From contig NZ_VCNI01000002.1 of assembly GCF_005937185.1 (NCBI RefSeq), forward strand, positions 930,001-994,000: a stretch of 64,000 bases of DNA. The letters run 5' to 3'. Each line of letters starts with the position of its first letter. Position 1 is the stretch's first letter. Below, piece by piece: positions 34,124-43,402 of the stretch. The stretch comes from Flagellimonas algicola (lineage in GTDB: Bacteria > Bacteroidota > Bacteroidia > Flavobacteriales > Flavobacteriaceae). The notes beneath the pieces were generated by a model. It had not been told where the DNA came from, made no database searches, and was given only the letters and a program-made list of their open reading frames with translations. Both the position numbers and the translations under genes were made by a program.

Positions 34124-35236
34124 CTAACTTTTGGAGGCCTTTTTAAATTCTGTGGGGGTCTGGGAGGTCACTTTTTTAAAAGCGGTATAAAATGCCGCTT
34201 TGCTATTGAATCCCACATCGAGAGAAATGGCGAAGATGGTGTCCGGTTTTGGCTTGAGCAGTCGTTTTTTGGCTTCCTCAATTCGAAAGCTATTGATGAA
34301 ATCAGGAAAGGTCATGCCCGAACTCTGATTGATTGCCTGTGAAACATGGTGAACGGAACTTCCCAACTTTTCAGATAATGTATTCAATTTTAAATCGAAA
34401 TCCAGATACAATTGTTCTTCCCTTACCAAGGTACTTATTTGCTCAAAGAGTTCGGACGAATCTTTCAATGAAGATTTGGCATATTTCATTTTGGTTTCTT
34501 CCGGTAGGTCCTCAAAATCACCCGAAAAGGCAAATACGGGAAAATGCATAATGGAATAGGCAAAAATGAAAAAGAAAATAGCAATCAACAGCGATTCAAA
34601 CTTCATGGAGATTTGATAGGTGTCCAGGGTATAACCGTTGACAACAAGGTTGATGAACATGCCAAGTTGCAAAATGACAAGTGCAATCAATATTAATTTG
34701 GCCCATTTGTACTTGAGCCTTTCATCTTTTGTAAGCACCAATGCCATCGGCGCCTTTCTGAACCGATAGAATGCCAGGAAGAAGAAGAAAATATTGAGCA
34801 AGGTCACCAGGAGGTATTCCAATGACAACCACTCGGCATACTCTGAAGTCCGTAATACTGTAAAAAACTCATCTATATTTTCATGTTCAAAAAGGGGGTA
34901 AAAGAACAACCATCTCAGAAGGGTAAGACCTATAACGATAAACACCCATTTTTTAAAGGCTACGGGTAGTTTTATCAATAGGGCGATAAAGTAATAGAAC
35001 AGAAACCCTACCAGGTGGTGGAATATATAGGATATTCCAAAATACCAATTGCTCCCATGCTCGCTCAGGGTGGTATAGTAATCAAATGATACGAATGCAA
35101 AATAAAAGACCAGTGCCGCTAAAACATAGCGAAGTCTTTTATCCCTGCCCAGACCTGATTTTCGGAACAAAATGAAAACAAACAAAAATACCCCTACGGT
35201 GAGACTTAATAAGGGAGCTATGTTTAAAGCATCCAT
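34124..35236 (-). CDS. AraC-type regulator with N-terminal membrane sensor
   Basis: The ATG at 35234-35236 gives 370 residues. Residues 1-225 contain about seven hydrophobic segments ('NIAPLLSLTVGVFLFVFILF' to 'LLIAIFFFIFAYSIM'), and the C-terminal 100 residues carry an AraC DNA-binding domain ('FDLKLNTLSEKLGSSVHHVS', 'DTIFAISLDVGFNSKAAFYT'). Such 7TM-AraC proteins sense a signal at the inner membrane and bind DNA directly. It lies downstream of the RND operon on the same strand and could regulate it or the neighbouring small secreted protein. Confidence 0.85.
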   Translation of the reverse strand: MDALNIAPLLSLTVGVFLFVFILFRKSGLGRDKRLRYVLAALVFYFAFVSFDYYTTLSEHGSNWYFGISYIFHHLVGFLFYYFIALLIKLPVAFKKWVFIVIGLTLLRWLFFYPLFEHENIDEFFTVLRTSEYAEWLSLEYLLVTLLNIFFFFLAFYRFRKAPMALVLTKDERLKYKWAKLILIALVILQLGMFINLVVNGYTLDTYQISMKFESLLIAIFFFIFAYSIMHFPVFAFSGDFEDLPEETKMKYAKSSLKDSSELFEQISTLVREEQLYLDFDLKLNTLSEKLGSSVHHVSQAINQSSGMTFPDFINSFRIEEAKKRLLKPKPDTIFAISLDVGFNSKAAFYTAFKKVTSQTPTEFKKASKS

Positions 35237-35295
35237 AGGGCAAATGTAGCATTTAATGCCCATAAAAAATGTGGCATTGCCCCCGTTTCCTATGG

Positions 35296-35340
35296 AATGG
35301 CGTTATGTGACTTACTGCTAATGCCGCACAACTAACGCAT
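35296..35340. repeat. Imperfect inverted repeat with GCGTTA/TAACGC ends
   Basis: GCGTTATGTG at the left and CACAACTAACGC at the right form an imperfect stem of about 10 bp around 'ACTTACTGCTAATGCCG'. It sits between the AraC gene and the RND-linked small membrane protein. Its look recalls cassette-boundary repeats of Bacteroidota, but it does not meet the attC consensus. Confidence 0.4.
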
Positions 35341-35389
35341 TAAAAAAAGAGTGGGTGTTCCTCCGGATTTGTAAATAATAGGCTCGCAA

Positions 35390-35635
35390 TCATTGGACAA
35401 AGAAAAGAATCACCAACACATCTATCGTCAGAATCAATGCCAAAATAAGTACCCAGACCCACAATTTTACATGAAAGTTCTTGGCCACTTTCACTTCTAC
35501 CCACCACCATGCACTGATGTATCCGATCCAAATCCAAGTATTTTGCACTTGATGGATGAGCATAATGACCATTCCTATCAAGAAAATGATCATTACGGCC
35601 AAAAACTTTACAATTTCAATTTTTGATGGTTTCAT
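35390..35635 (-). CDS. Small three-helix membrane protein at the end of the RND operon
   Basis: The ATG at 35633-35635 gives 81 residues: MKPSKIEIVKFLAVMIIFLI, then 'TWIWIGYISAWWWVEVKVAK' and a last helix 'LWVWVLILALILTIDVLVIL'. It starts inside the last 20 bp of the RND pump gene, so translation is likely coupled. Small membrane partners are known for RND pumps (AcrZ-type), but no sequence similarity to them is visible. Function unknown. Confidence 0.65.
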   Translation of the reverse strand: MKPSKIEIVKFLAVMIIFLIGMVIMLIHQVQNTWIWIGYISAWWWVEVKVAKNFHVKLWVWVLILALILTIDVLVILFFVQ

Positions 35636-38600
35636 CCGACTTCCTTTTTTGCCTTCTACTTCTAATGACATAAAACAAAGAAGGAATCAAATACAGGGTC
35701 AGCACAGTGGAGGTGATCATCCCCCCAATGGTCACTATGGCCATGGGGATTCTGTATTCCGCTCCCGCATCGCCCAGGCCAATGGCGTTGGGCAGCATTC
35801 CGAATATAATGGCAACCGTGGTCATTATAACGGCCTTCATTTTGGTCTTCCCCGAAAGAATGGTTGCACTAAGAATGTCCATTTTCTTCTTGTGCATCAA
35901 CTGTTCGGTATAGTCGTGGATCAAAATATCGTCATTCACCACCAGACCCAGTAGGGTGATGATGGCCATTAGCGACATAATGTTCATAGTGGTTCCAGCA
36001 AAATACATGATGACAAAAACCCCTATCAAGGCCATGGGCACGGTAGTGAAAATGACCAAGGGCTGCCATAGACTTTCCATCAGCGAGGCCAGCAGCATGT
36101 ACATCAACACCAGTGCCAATAGAAAAGTAATAGTCATATCGGTCACCGTATTGTCCAATTCCTCTACATTGCCGCTCCATTGGAAATCGACCCCGGCAGG
36201 CAGATTTATTTCGTTGAACTTTGCATCGATGATTGTTCTGACATCTCCCAATATATGACCAGGGGCTAAGGTGGCACTGAATTCGGCGGTCTTTGACTTT
36301 TCTTTATGGAGTATTTGGGCAGGGGCGTTTTCATAAGATACCTCGGCCAACTGCCCAACAGTGAACATACTTGTCTCAGTATGGACAGGGAGCTGTTTGA
36401 TATCTTCGACCGTATTGGTCTGGAAAACGGGAACCTTGATGTTGATGTTGTACTCCACATCGTTTTCACTCATCACTGTGGCCTTGATACCCGTAATGGC
36501 ACTGCGAATGACTAATGCCAATTCATTGACCGAGATGCCCAGTTCGGCCAACAAACGTTTCTTGGGCTTGAACTGAAGCAAGGGCGGACCATTTCGTAGG
36601 CTAGACTCGAAAGAAATTAATCCTTCCACATCTTTTAAAAGGTTCATGACTTGATCGTTAGCTTGGGACAGTTGTACGGCATCATTTGATTTTAGGGAAA
36701 ATCCCAAATCGCCACCACTTTCTTCAGAATTTATGGTCGCCACCACGGGTTTTATTTCTGGTATTTCCTTGAGGTCGTTCAATAGTTTCTCGCCAATTTG
36801 CGCATTCGATAACTCGCGTTCCACCCGTTTGTTGAGCTTCAGTGAGATATTGGTATAATTGGAGCCGGTGGTAAAGGAGTTTTTACTGCCCAACATACTT
36901 AATATCGCGTTTACCTCAGGATATGAGGCAATCTTCTGTTCGACCAGTTTGGTCAATTCCCTGTTCTTCTCCATTGATGTGCCCGGCTGCATTTCAAGCT
37001 CCACGAACAAATCCCCATTATCGGATTCCGGCTCAAATTCAAACCCGATTTCCCCCAACAATCCCATGCTCATGATAAAGAAGAAGAACATCACGGCAAA
37101 CAGGATGATGGGATTGCGTCTTCTTGACATTAACCTGCGCAATGACCTTTCATAGATTTCTTGAAGCTTGTCAAATGATTTAATGATCCAATTGGAAAAC
37201 TTGGAGGGTTTTGGATCGTTCTTCAATAAAATTGATGCCAGCATCGGGGTCAAGGTAATGGAGACCAGAAGCGAAAAAATTGTCGCGAATGAAATGGTCA
37301 GGGCGTATTCCCTAAAGAATGCACCGACTATGGAATTCATGGAGGCAATGGGTAGGAACACCACCAAGTTGGTTCCCGTGGATGCCAAGACCGCCGTAAA
37401 GACTTCTTGTGTACCAGTGACACAGGCCTCCTTCATGGGCAAACCCTCTCTTTTGAGGCGAAGAATGTTCTCCAAGACCACGATGGAGTTGGAAACCAAG
37501 GCCCCAATGGCCACAGCAAAGCTCATCAACGACAGCATATTGAGCGACCCATCAAAGAGCCTCATGGCCAAAAAATTGATAATGAGCGATACGGGAATGG
37601 AGATGCTCACAATTACTGTGGCCTTGATATTGTTTACAAAGAGAAATAAGATCAAACCGGTGACAATGATTCCCAGAATAACGTTCATCATAGCATCGTT
37701 CACCGAGCTTTCGATATATTCCGAGGAGTCGAATGGCAAGCTCAGTGTAACCCCTTCTGGCAGGTTTTTTTGGATTTCTGGAACCAATTTCTTTACCTCC
37801 TTGGCTATGGACACGGCGTTTGCAGTACTGCTTTTCTGCACGCTTATGCCCACAATATTGTTCAGTTCCTTTTTTTCAATGCCATCGTAAAAGAAGGCAT
37901 CATTTTTTGAAAGTTGGAAAGTGTCTTTTACCGTGGCAAAATCGGTCAGTTTCTTTTCCCCGTAAGGGGTTGCGATATAAGTGTTCTTGACGGATTCAAC
38001 AGAATTGTATTTATTTCCGGTCTTGATGATGGATTCCCGGTCTTCCCTTACGATATCACCGCCTGACATATCCACATTGTTGTCCTTTAGCTGTGTGGCG
38101 ACCTCGGTGATATTCATGCCCAGACCGTAAAGGCCGTTCTTGTCGACCTCCACATGTATTTCACGTAATTTTCCACCATTGAACTCAATTTTGGTGACCC
38201 CATCAATGCGAGATAGTTTATCCTTGATTTCCCTTCTCGATAGCTGGTAGAGTTTGTTGGCATCGACATTTCCGGTAATGATCAGATCGACCACGGAACC
38301 ACTGTTCATGCTAAAAGGGGCCAACAGGGGTTTGGAACGTTTACGAACGAACGGCAACTTGGCCTCTTTGGGTAAAAAGGAAACCACCAGATCTATCTTG
38401 TTGCGCAGTTCGGCCATGGCCTTATCTTGGTCTTTGTCCAATTCAAATTGAACGATGATCATGGACATATTGGGCATGGAGTACGATTGCATAAGTTTCA
38501 GCCCATTGATGGTGGCCACTTCTTTTTCAAGTAGGTTGGTAATCTCGGTTTCCACTTCACCTGGGGTTGCCCCGGGATAGTCCGTGATGATGACCATGGC

Positions 38601-38729
38601 CGGTAGGTTGACCTCGGGCATCAGGTTTACCGGCAGTTTTAAATAGGACATAAATCCGAATAACAATAGTGCCAAAAAGACCATTGAGGTGGTAACCGGT
38701 CTTGATACTGCGAAATGGGTAACTTTCAT
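35616..38729 (-). CDS. RND efflux pump, inner-membrane permease, unusual charge relay
   Basis: The 1037-residue protein has the RND layout: TM1 at 11-30, a periplasmic porter domain, TM2-6 at about 340-540, a second porter domain and TM8-12. It starts MKVTHFAVSRPVTTSMVFLA, as in HAE1/NFE pumps. In TM4 the normal GLLVDDAIVVVEN is AIGALVSNSIVVLEN, so the Asp pair (AcrB D407/D408) is S413/N414. In TM10 the normal Lys-Asn is replaced: LLGLVVNDDILIHDY, with N932-D933-D934. The acidic pair thus seems moved to the symmetry-related helix. It is the third gene of a TolC/adaptor/pump operon. Substrates unknown. Confidence 0.9.
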   Translation of the reverse strand: MKVTHFAVSRPVTTSMVFLALLLFGFMSYLKLPVNLMPEVNLPAMVIITDYPGATPGEVETEITNLLEKEVATINGLKLMQSYSMPNMSMIIVQFELDKDQDKAMAELRNKIDLVVSFLPKEAKLPFVRKRSKPLLAPFSMNSGSVVDLIITGNVDANKLYQLSRREIKDKLSRIDGVTKIEFNGGKLREIHVEVDKNGLYGLGMNITEVATQLKDNNVDMSGGDIVREDRESIIKTGNKYNSVESVKNTYIATPYGEKKLTDFATVKDTFQLSKNDAFFYDGIEKKELNNIVGISVQKSSTANAVSIAKEVKKLVPEIQKNLPEGVTLSLPFDSSEYIESSVNDAMMNVILGIIVTGLILFLFVNNIKATVIVSISIPVSLIINFLAMRLFDGSLNMLSLMSFAVAIGALVSNSIVVLENILRLKREGLPMKEACVTGTQEVFTAVLASTGTNLVVFLPIASMNSIVGAFFREYALTISFATIFSLLVSITLTPMLASILLKNDPKPSKFSNWIIKSFDKLQEIYERSLRRLMSRRRNPIILFAVMFFFFIMSMGLLGEIGFEFEPESDNGDLFVELEMQPGTSMEKNRELTKLVEQKIASYPEVNAILSMLGSKNSFTTGSNYTNISLKLNKRVERELSNAQIGEKLLNDLKEIPEIKPVVATINSEESGGDLGFSLKSNDAVQLSQANDQVMNLLKDVEGLISFESSLRNGPPLLQFKPKKRLLAELGISVNELALVIRSAITGIKATVMSENDVEYNINIKVPVFQTNTVEDIKQLPVHTETSMFTVGQLAEVSYENAPAQILHKEKSKTAEFSATLAPGHILGDVRTIIDAKFNEINLPAGVDFQWSGNVEELDNTVTDMTITFLLALVLMYMLLASLMESLWQPLVIFTTVPMALIGVFVIMYFAGTTMNIMSLMAIITLLGLVVNDDILIHDYTEQLMHKKKMDILSATILSGKTKMKAVIMTTVAIIFGMLPNAIGLGDAGAEYRIPMAIVTIGGMITSTVLTLYLIPSLFYVIRSRRQKRKSDETIKN

Positions 38730-38741
38730 AGCTGTTGTATT

Positions 38742-39755
38742 TTACTGAATGATTGAAACGGGGCTATTTCTTTCTACTTTTTCCGAGCCTGCGGTAATCA
38801 AATGCTGTCCAACTTCCAGTCCCTCAATGATCTGCACTGAAGTTTCGTTTCGCTGCCCTATTTTCACATCGGTTTCAATGGCTTTGCTATCTTCGATGAC
38901 GAACACATAGTGCTTGTTCCCGATTTGTTTCAACGATTCCGCAGGAATCCAAATACTTGGAAGTGACACTCCGGTTTCCAACTCGATTTCAACATGGGTG
39001 CCCGCAAACGATACACCTTCGTTCTTAAATGAAGCGGTGACCAGAAATGCCTTTCGTTTTGGGTCCATTTGGATAGATGTTCTTGTGATTTTTCCTTCAA
39101 TCTTTTTATGGGGAAGAATCAAATAGGTTGCTGCTCCTACCGCTATAGGGGCAATGTCTTGTGGAGTTACGTAAAAATTCACCTCCACGGCAGCTATTTC
39201 CGCCATGCTGAATAGGGCTTGCCCCATGCCCACTTCCTTACCGACCTTGACCGGAACTTGGGTAATGGTTCCACTAAATGGGGCCCTAACAGTGTTCATA
39301 TTTTGTAGTTGCTGGGTCGTTTTGTCCAGAACATCCAATTGGGTTTTATATGTATCGACGGACACCTTGGAGACGGCACCTGCCTTGAACAATTCTTGTT
39401 GCCGCTCATAATCTTTGGCCATCTTGTTCTGCTCAATCCGTGCCTGCTCGATCCGTAATTGGTGATTTAAGGGAGGATACACGACTACAACCGCACCCTG
39501 CCGTACTTTTTGACCGGGCATGGCATTTAATTTGGTTACTATTCCTGACTGTTGTGCGACAAAACTTGCCGATTTGGAAAATTGCAGTTCCCCATGATAG
39601 ACCTTTGTTTCATTGTAAGGCTCCTTTTTTAAGGTGATTGACTTTACATTGATCTGTTCTTCCTTAGTGGTTTCCTTTGAGGTTTCCGGCCAATAACAGG
39701 CCGACAGGAGTATGCTTGAAACCAGCAACATCGATAAACGCTTTATTGTCTTCAT
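38742..39755 (-). CDS. RND efflux periplasmic adaptor (membrane fusion protein)
   Basis: The 337-residue lipoprotein (lipobox 'SSILLSAC', Cys about 20) has the biotinyl-lipoyl-like half 'FVAQQSGIVTKLNAMPGQKVRQG', a short helical hairpin ('QARIEQNKMAKDYERQQELF'), the second lipoyl half 'VRAPFSGTITQVPVKVGKEVG', then beta-barrel and membrane-proximal domains ending 'EGLEVGQHLITAGSEKVERN'. It bridges the inner-membrane pump and the outer-membrane channel. It sits 12 bp before the pump gene and 18 bp after the TolC gene. Confidence 0.92.
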   Translation of the reverse strand: MKTIKRLSMLLVSSILLSACYWPETSKETTKEEQINVKSITLKKEPYNETKVYHGELQFSKSASFVAQQSGIVTKLNAMPGQKVRQGAVVVVYPPLNHQLRIEQARIEQNKMAKDYERQQELFKAGAVSKVSVDTYKTQLDVLDKTTQQLQNMNTVRAPFSGTITQVPVKVGKEVGMGQALFSMAEIAAVEVNFYVTPQDIAPIAVGAATYLILPHKKIEGKITRTSIQMDPKRKAFLVTASFKNEGVSFAGTHVEIELETGVSLPSIWIPAESLKQIGNKHYVFVIEDSKAIETDVKIGQRNETSVQIIEGLEVGQHLITAGSEKVERNSPVSIIQ

Positions 39756-39773
39756 TTTTTGCTACTTTACATT

Positions 39774-41096
39774 TTATTGTTTGCCATTGGATTGACCTGT
39801 GATCCGTGAAATTTGAAGCTGGGCGATATGTAGGTCCAAATACGCATTGAGCAATTCCAATTTGGATTGTGTGAACCTCAAACGACTTTCTTTGAATTCG
39901 ACGGTAGTGACCACGCCCAGGCTCAACTGCTTTTTGAAAATTTCCAGTTCGCTTTCATTCAGTACTATGGTCTCCAGATACGTTTCAATATTGGTCACGG
40001 CACTGTTATAGTTGTTTTCGGCCGTACGTAGTTGGTTGAGCAAATGCTGTTTGGTTTTTACAAGCTTGAGTGCCGCCGTTTCCCTTTCAATGGAAGCCTT
40101 GGCAATTTTGGCCCTGTTGCTCCCCCCGGAGAAAATGGGCACACTGACTCCCAACTGCACAAGAAACAATTTGTTCTCGTTGGCTCTGAAATTAAGATCA
40201 TTGGCCTGGGCGTCATAATTGTACGCTGCAGTCAGATTGAGCTTTGGATACCAGAACTTTTTGTTGATGTTGATATGCCTATCGGCAATCTCGACCTCTT
40301 TTTTTAGGTTCTTAAGCTGCGGCCGTTCCTCCAGATTGGCTTCAATTGTATGAATGACATTGTTAAGGCCCATGGTTTCAAGATTATCCGTTAATATGAT
40401 GCGCTCTTCCAAAGGAATATTGGCCAGTTCTTTAAGATCGTTCAGCAATTTTTCAAATTGATTTTTGGCATTTTTAAGGGGAGGGAGTGTTTTTTTATGA
40501 AAAACTTCGGCCTGTTGTACCTGTAGATCACTTACCGTGCCCTTGGTGTGCAGTTTCTTGATCTGGGCCAATTGGGCTTCGGCCAAGCTCGAATTTTCAT
40601 CGAGTACGGCAACACTCGCTTTGGTAAAAATGACCTGCCAGTACAGCGTGGAAGCTTGGGCAACAAGCTCATCTTGAAGCTGTTCGTCATGTAGTCCTCT
40701 GATTTCCTCGGCAAGCCTTGCGATTTTTGCAGCGGAAAAAATGGCCGGATCAAAAAGGGTTTGGTTCAGCGTAGCGTTGGCACTGACACTGTTATTGAAG
40801 TTGGTGCGTAAGCGTGTAATGCTCCCATCAAAATCATTTATAAAAAGGAAATTTCTATTGAAGTCTCGCTGATAAAACCCATTGATGCCCACATTCGGCA
40901 ATAGCGCGGATTTGGCCATTTTGGTTTCCTCCTTTGCTATCAAAACCTGTTTTCCACTCTGCTTTAAATCGATATTGTTTTGTTTGACCAATTCGATATA
41001 CGATTGCAGATCCAGTTTTTGGGAATACAATGGGGCGCGTATTCCTATGATGACACAAAAGATCCAAAAGAATAAAGAGCGAAATAGATACTTCAT
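39774..41096 (-). CDS. TolC-family outer-membrane efflux channel
   Basis: The ATG at 41094-41096 gives 440 residues with signal peptide MKYLFRSLFFWIFCVIIGI and mature start near 'LYSQKLDLQSYIELVKQNN'. The long amphipathic helices and the internal duplication of TolC proteins are present ('TLNQTLFDPAIFSAAKIARL', 'GVSVPIFSGGSNRAKIAKAS'). An earlier ATG at 41132 is in frame, but it would extend ahead of the signal peptide and sit only 10 bp from the promoter box. It is the first gene of the RND operon. Confidence 0.92.
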   Translation of the reverse strand: MKYLFRSLFFWIFCVIIGIRAPLYSQKLDLQSYIELVKQNNIDLKQSGKQVLIAKEETKMAKSALLPNVGINGFYQRDFNRNFLFINDFDGSITRLRTNFNNSVSANATLNQTLFDPAIFSAAKIARLAEEIRGLHDEQLQDELVAQASTLYWQVIFTKASVAVLDENSSLAEAQLAQIKKLHTKGTVSDLQVQQAEVFHKKTLPPLKNAKNQFEKLLNDLKELANIPLEERIILTDNLETMGLNNVIHTIEANLEERPQLKNLKKEVEIADRHININKKFWYPKLNLTAAYNYDAQANDLNFRANENKLFLVQLGVSVPIFSGGSNRAKIAKASIERETAALKLVKTKQHLLNQLRTAENNYNSAVTNIETYLETIVLNESELEIFKKQLSLGVVTTVEFKESRLRFTQSKLELLNAYLDLHIAQLQISRITGQSNGKQ

Positions 41097-41141
41097 TTGC
41101 TTCGTTGTTTCGTGATGGAGGGTAGCCCCCATTTTTAGAAG

Positions 41142-41149
41142 CAAATGTA
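41142..41149 (-). promoter_or_regulatory. Candidate promoter box of the RND operon
   Basis: On the minus strand TACATTTG fits the TAnnTTTG consensus, 46 bp upstream of the TolC start codon. Confidence 0.55.
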
Positions 41150-41156
41150 GTTTTGC

Positions 41157-41171
41157 CTTATACCGTATAAG
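41157..41171. promoter_or_regulatory. Palindromic operator CTTATACCGTATAAG
   Basis: A perfect 15-bp palindrome (7-bp arms around a central C) lies 7 bp upstream of the TACATTTG box, within the promoter spacer and -33 region. A protein bound here would block RNA polymerase, so this is a likely repressor operator. No TetR- or MarR-type gene lies next to it, so the regulator is unknown. Confidence 0.55.
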
Positions 41172-41377
41172 ACTTGCCCTATAAATCAGGACATAATTAT
41201 TAATGATAAAAATGTCTAGATTTAACGGGAACCATAGTCTTATACCATTGGAGTACAATAGAGTTGTTTAGCGATAATTCTAAACAAAGTCTACTAAAAT
41301 TTGTGCCCAGTCTTATAAAAAGAACATTTTTTGGGACACAAGTAAATTCTATTATTGGCCGAAAATAAATCAGGAAT

Positions 41378-42400
41378 TCAAAGCTTAATTGTTGAATCTC
41401 GAACAACTAGGCTTGTTTTTACTATTTTGGTCTCAAATGGTCTGTTAGAACCACTGTTCTCTATTCTATCGATCAAGATTTTGGAAACGGTTTCCCCAAT
41501 ATATTTTCCGTGCTGACTTACCATTGTCATTGAAGGTGTTACATATTTGGATAATTCACCATTGGTAAATCCTATAATGGAAACATCCTTTGGAACGTGA
41601 TAACCTCTGGCTTTTACAATGCTCATGACCTTGACCGCGGTTATTTCATCCAATACCATGATGCCCTCAATCTTCTTATAATTAAGCAAGAGAGATAAGG
41701 TAAGATCCAAATCTTCCTTGTCATCTGTGGCTACCACCAATTTTTCATCATACCCCATTTCTTTTTCCTCCAGCGCCTTTTTATAGCCTTCAATTCGCAG
41801 TCTGCTGATAACCGAATCCTCAATTGGTGTTATAATTGCAATAGTTTCACATCCGGTATCCAAAAAAAACTTGGTGGCCTTATAACCGGCTTCAAAATCA
41901 TCTACAATCACCTTGTCACAATCCACCAAATCTGTAACCCTATCGAACATAACTAATGGAATTTGATTTTCGGAAAGTTCATTGAGATGTTCTGCATGTC
42001 CCACCAGTTCGGATTCTTCGGCTGCGGAGGAGATAATGACACCATCAACCGATCCTGTTCCGAGCAGCTCTAGGGTTTTGGTTTCTTTTTCCAACGACTG
42101 ATTGGTGATACAAGTAATTATACTATAGCCCTTTTCATTGGCAACTTTCTCTATACCATACAGGACCTGAACAAAAAAGTAATTCAGAATATTTGGAATG
42201 ACAACGCCAATGGTCTTAGTGCTTTTATTAAACAAGTTTAAAGCCAATTTATTTGGCCGATAGTGGTTTTCCTTGGCATATAACTTGATTTTGACCTTGA
42301 GTTCCTCACTAATTTCATGACTATCTTTTAAGGCTTTTGAAACCGTAGCAATGGATACATTAAAATGTGATGCTATTTCCTTTAGGGTCAATTTCGACAT
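41378..42400 (-). CDS. LacI-family transcriptional regulator of the polysaccharide locus
   Basis: The 340-residue protein has the LacI helix-turn-helix and hinge ('LTLKEIASHFNVSIATVSKALKDS', 'YRPNKLALNLF') and a periplasmic-binding-protein-like sensor domain from 'KTIGVVIPNILNYFFVQVL' to 'SLVVRDSTIKL'. It is the last gene of the utilization operon and probably represses the SusC-proximal promoter until a mono- or oligosaccharide binds. A TTTACGTAAA palindrome at 57744-57753 is a candidate operator. SusR- or hybrid-two-component-type regulators are absent from the locus. Confidence 0.92.
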   Translation of the reverse strand: MSKLTLKEIASHFNVSIATVSKALKDSHEISEELKVKIKLYAKENHYRPNKLALNLFNKSTKTIGVVIPNILNYFFVQVLYGIEKVANEKGYSIITCITNQSLEKETKTLELLGTGSVDGVIISSAAEESELVGHAEHLNELSENQIPLVMFDRVTDLVDCDKVIVDDFEAGYKATKFFLDTGCETIAIITPIEDSVISRLRIEGYKKALEEKEMGYDEKLVVATDDKEDLDLTLSLLLNYKKIEGIMVLDEITAVKVMSIVKARGYHVPKDVSIIGFTNGELSKYVTPSMTMVSQHGKYIGETVSKILIDRIENSGSNRPFETKIVKTSLVVRDSTIKL

Positions 42401-42406
42401 ACCATT

Positions 42407-43393
42407 TTATTGATGCTCAAATGGGAATTCAATTCCCGCCAATTTTCTAACCGAATCTACCACCTCCATAAGTGAACTGGAATCATTATGACTCCATATC
42501 TTGCTCTCTATTTCACCCTGGCCAATGCACTTATGGGTTTCCAAGATTTCATAGGTAAAGCCTTTTCCAATAGTTGGCAGGTCATACGTTTTCTGCCAGC
42601 CGTTTTTCACCAGAGTGAATCCTTGGGTTTCATGCCATATAGGGTGAATGAATATCTCTCCCTCCTCGCCGCAAATTTTAGCCTTCATATCCGTATTGTT
42701 GGCAAAGCCGCTGTATAAAACGGCTTGAGCTTCCGGATAATCGAAGATCATAGCGGTTTGAATTTCAGCTCCCGTATCAAAAAACTTTGATTTGGCAACT
42801 ATGTCCTTGGGCACACCCAACATAAGATAAGACAAAAATATAGGATAAACCCCCATATCCAATAGGGAACCACCTGCTAAATCAACATTCAATGACCGTG
42901 CATTAGGATCATCGTCCAATTTATAAAAAGTGAATTCTGCATTGATATATCTTAACCTCCCAATTTCCCCTGAATCGATCAATTCCTTAATTTTTAAAAT
43001 GGAAGGATTAAAGCGGGTCCAAAAGGCTTCCATGAAAAATACCCTGTTAACATTTGAAGTAGCAACCATTTCCTTGGTCTCCCTTTGATTGATGGCAACT
43101 GGTTTTTCACAAAGCACGTGTTTTCCGTGGTTCATTGCGGCGATACTTACCCTTGCATGGGTATGGTGTAATGTTGCCACATAAACAATATCCACAAGCT
43201 TATCTTTGAACAGATTTTCGTAATTCTCGTAATAGTTTTGAACACCGAAAATCTCTGCAAAATCTCTGGCCCTGTCCATGTTATTCGAAGCCACGGCGAC
43301 CAACTCCGCATCTTTTACAAGTTGAAGATCTTCGGCAAATAATTTGGCAATTCTCCCCAATCCAACTATACCCCAACGAATCTTTTTTTTCAT
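42407..43393 (-). CDS. Gfo/Idh/MocA oxidoreductase (dihydrodiol/D-xylose dehydrogenase type)
   Basis: The 328-residue protein has the dinucleotide loop 'GIVGLGRIAKLFAEDL', the EKP motif 'VLCEKPVAINQRET' (Lys is catalytic) and the segment 'VFFMEAFWTRFNPSILKIKE', typical of the dimeric dihydrodiol dehydrogenase/NADP-D-xylose dehydrogenase subgroup. Members oxidise a hydroxyl of a pyranose. In this operon it may oxidise the released sugar, perhaps xylose to xylonolactone, in the cytoplasm. It lies 6 bp upstream of lacI-type gene and 9 bp after the dioxygenase gene. Confidence 0.88.
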   Translation of the reverse strand: MKKKIRWGIVGLGRIAKLFAEDLQLVKDAELVAVASNNMDRARDFAEIFGVQNYYENYENLFKDKLVDIVYVATLHHTHARVSIAAMNHGKHVLCEKPVAINQRETKEMVATSNVNRVFFMEAFWTRFNPSILKIKELIDSGEIGRLRYINAEFTFYKLDDDPNARSLNVDLAGGSLLDMGVYPIFLSYLMLGVPKDIVAKSKFFDTGAEIQTAMIFDYPEAQAVLYSGFANNTDMKAKICGEEGEIFIHPIWHETQGFTLVKNGWQKTYDLPTIGKGFTYEILETHKCIGQGEIESKIWSHNDSSSLMEVVDSVRKLAGIEFPFEHQ

Positions 43394-43402
43394 GGCGATA
43401 AA

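Noticed and set aside
35296..35340. Integron attC site
   Set aside because: The ends do not fit the RYYYAAC/GTTRRRY consensus and no integron integrase is present, so it is reported only as an inverted repeat.
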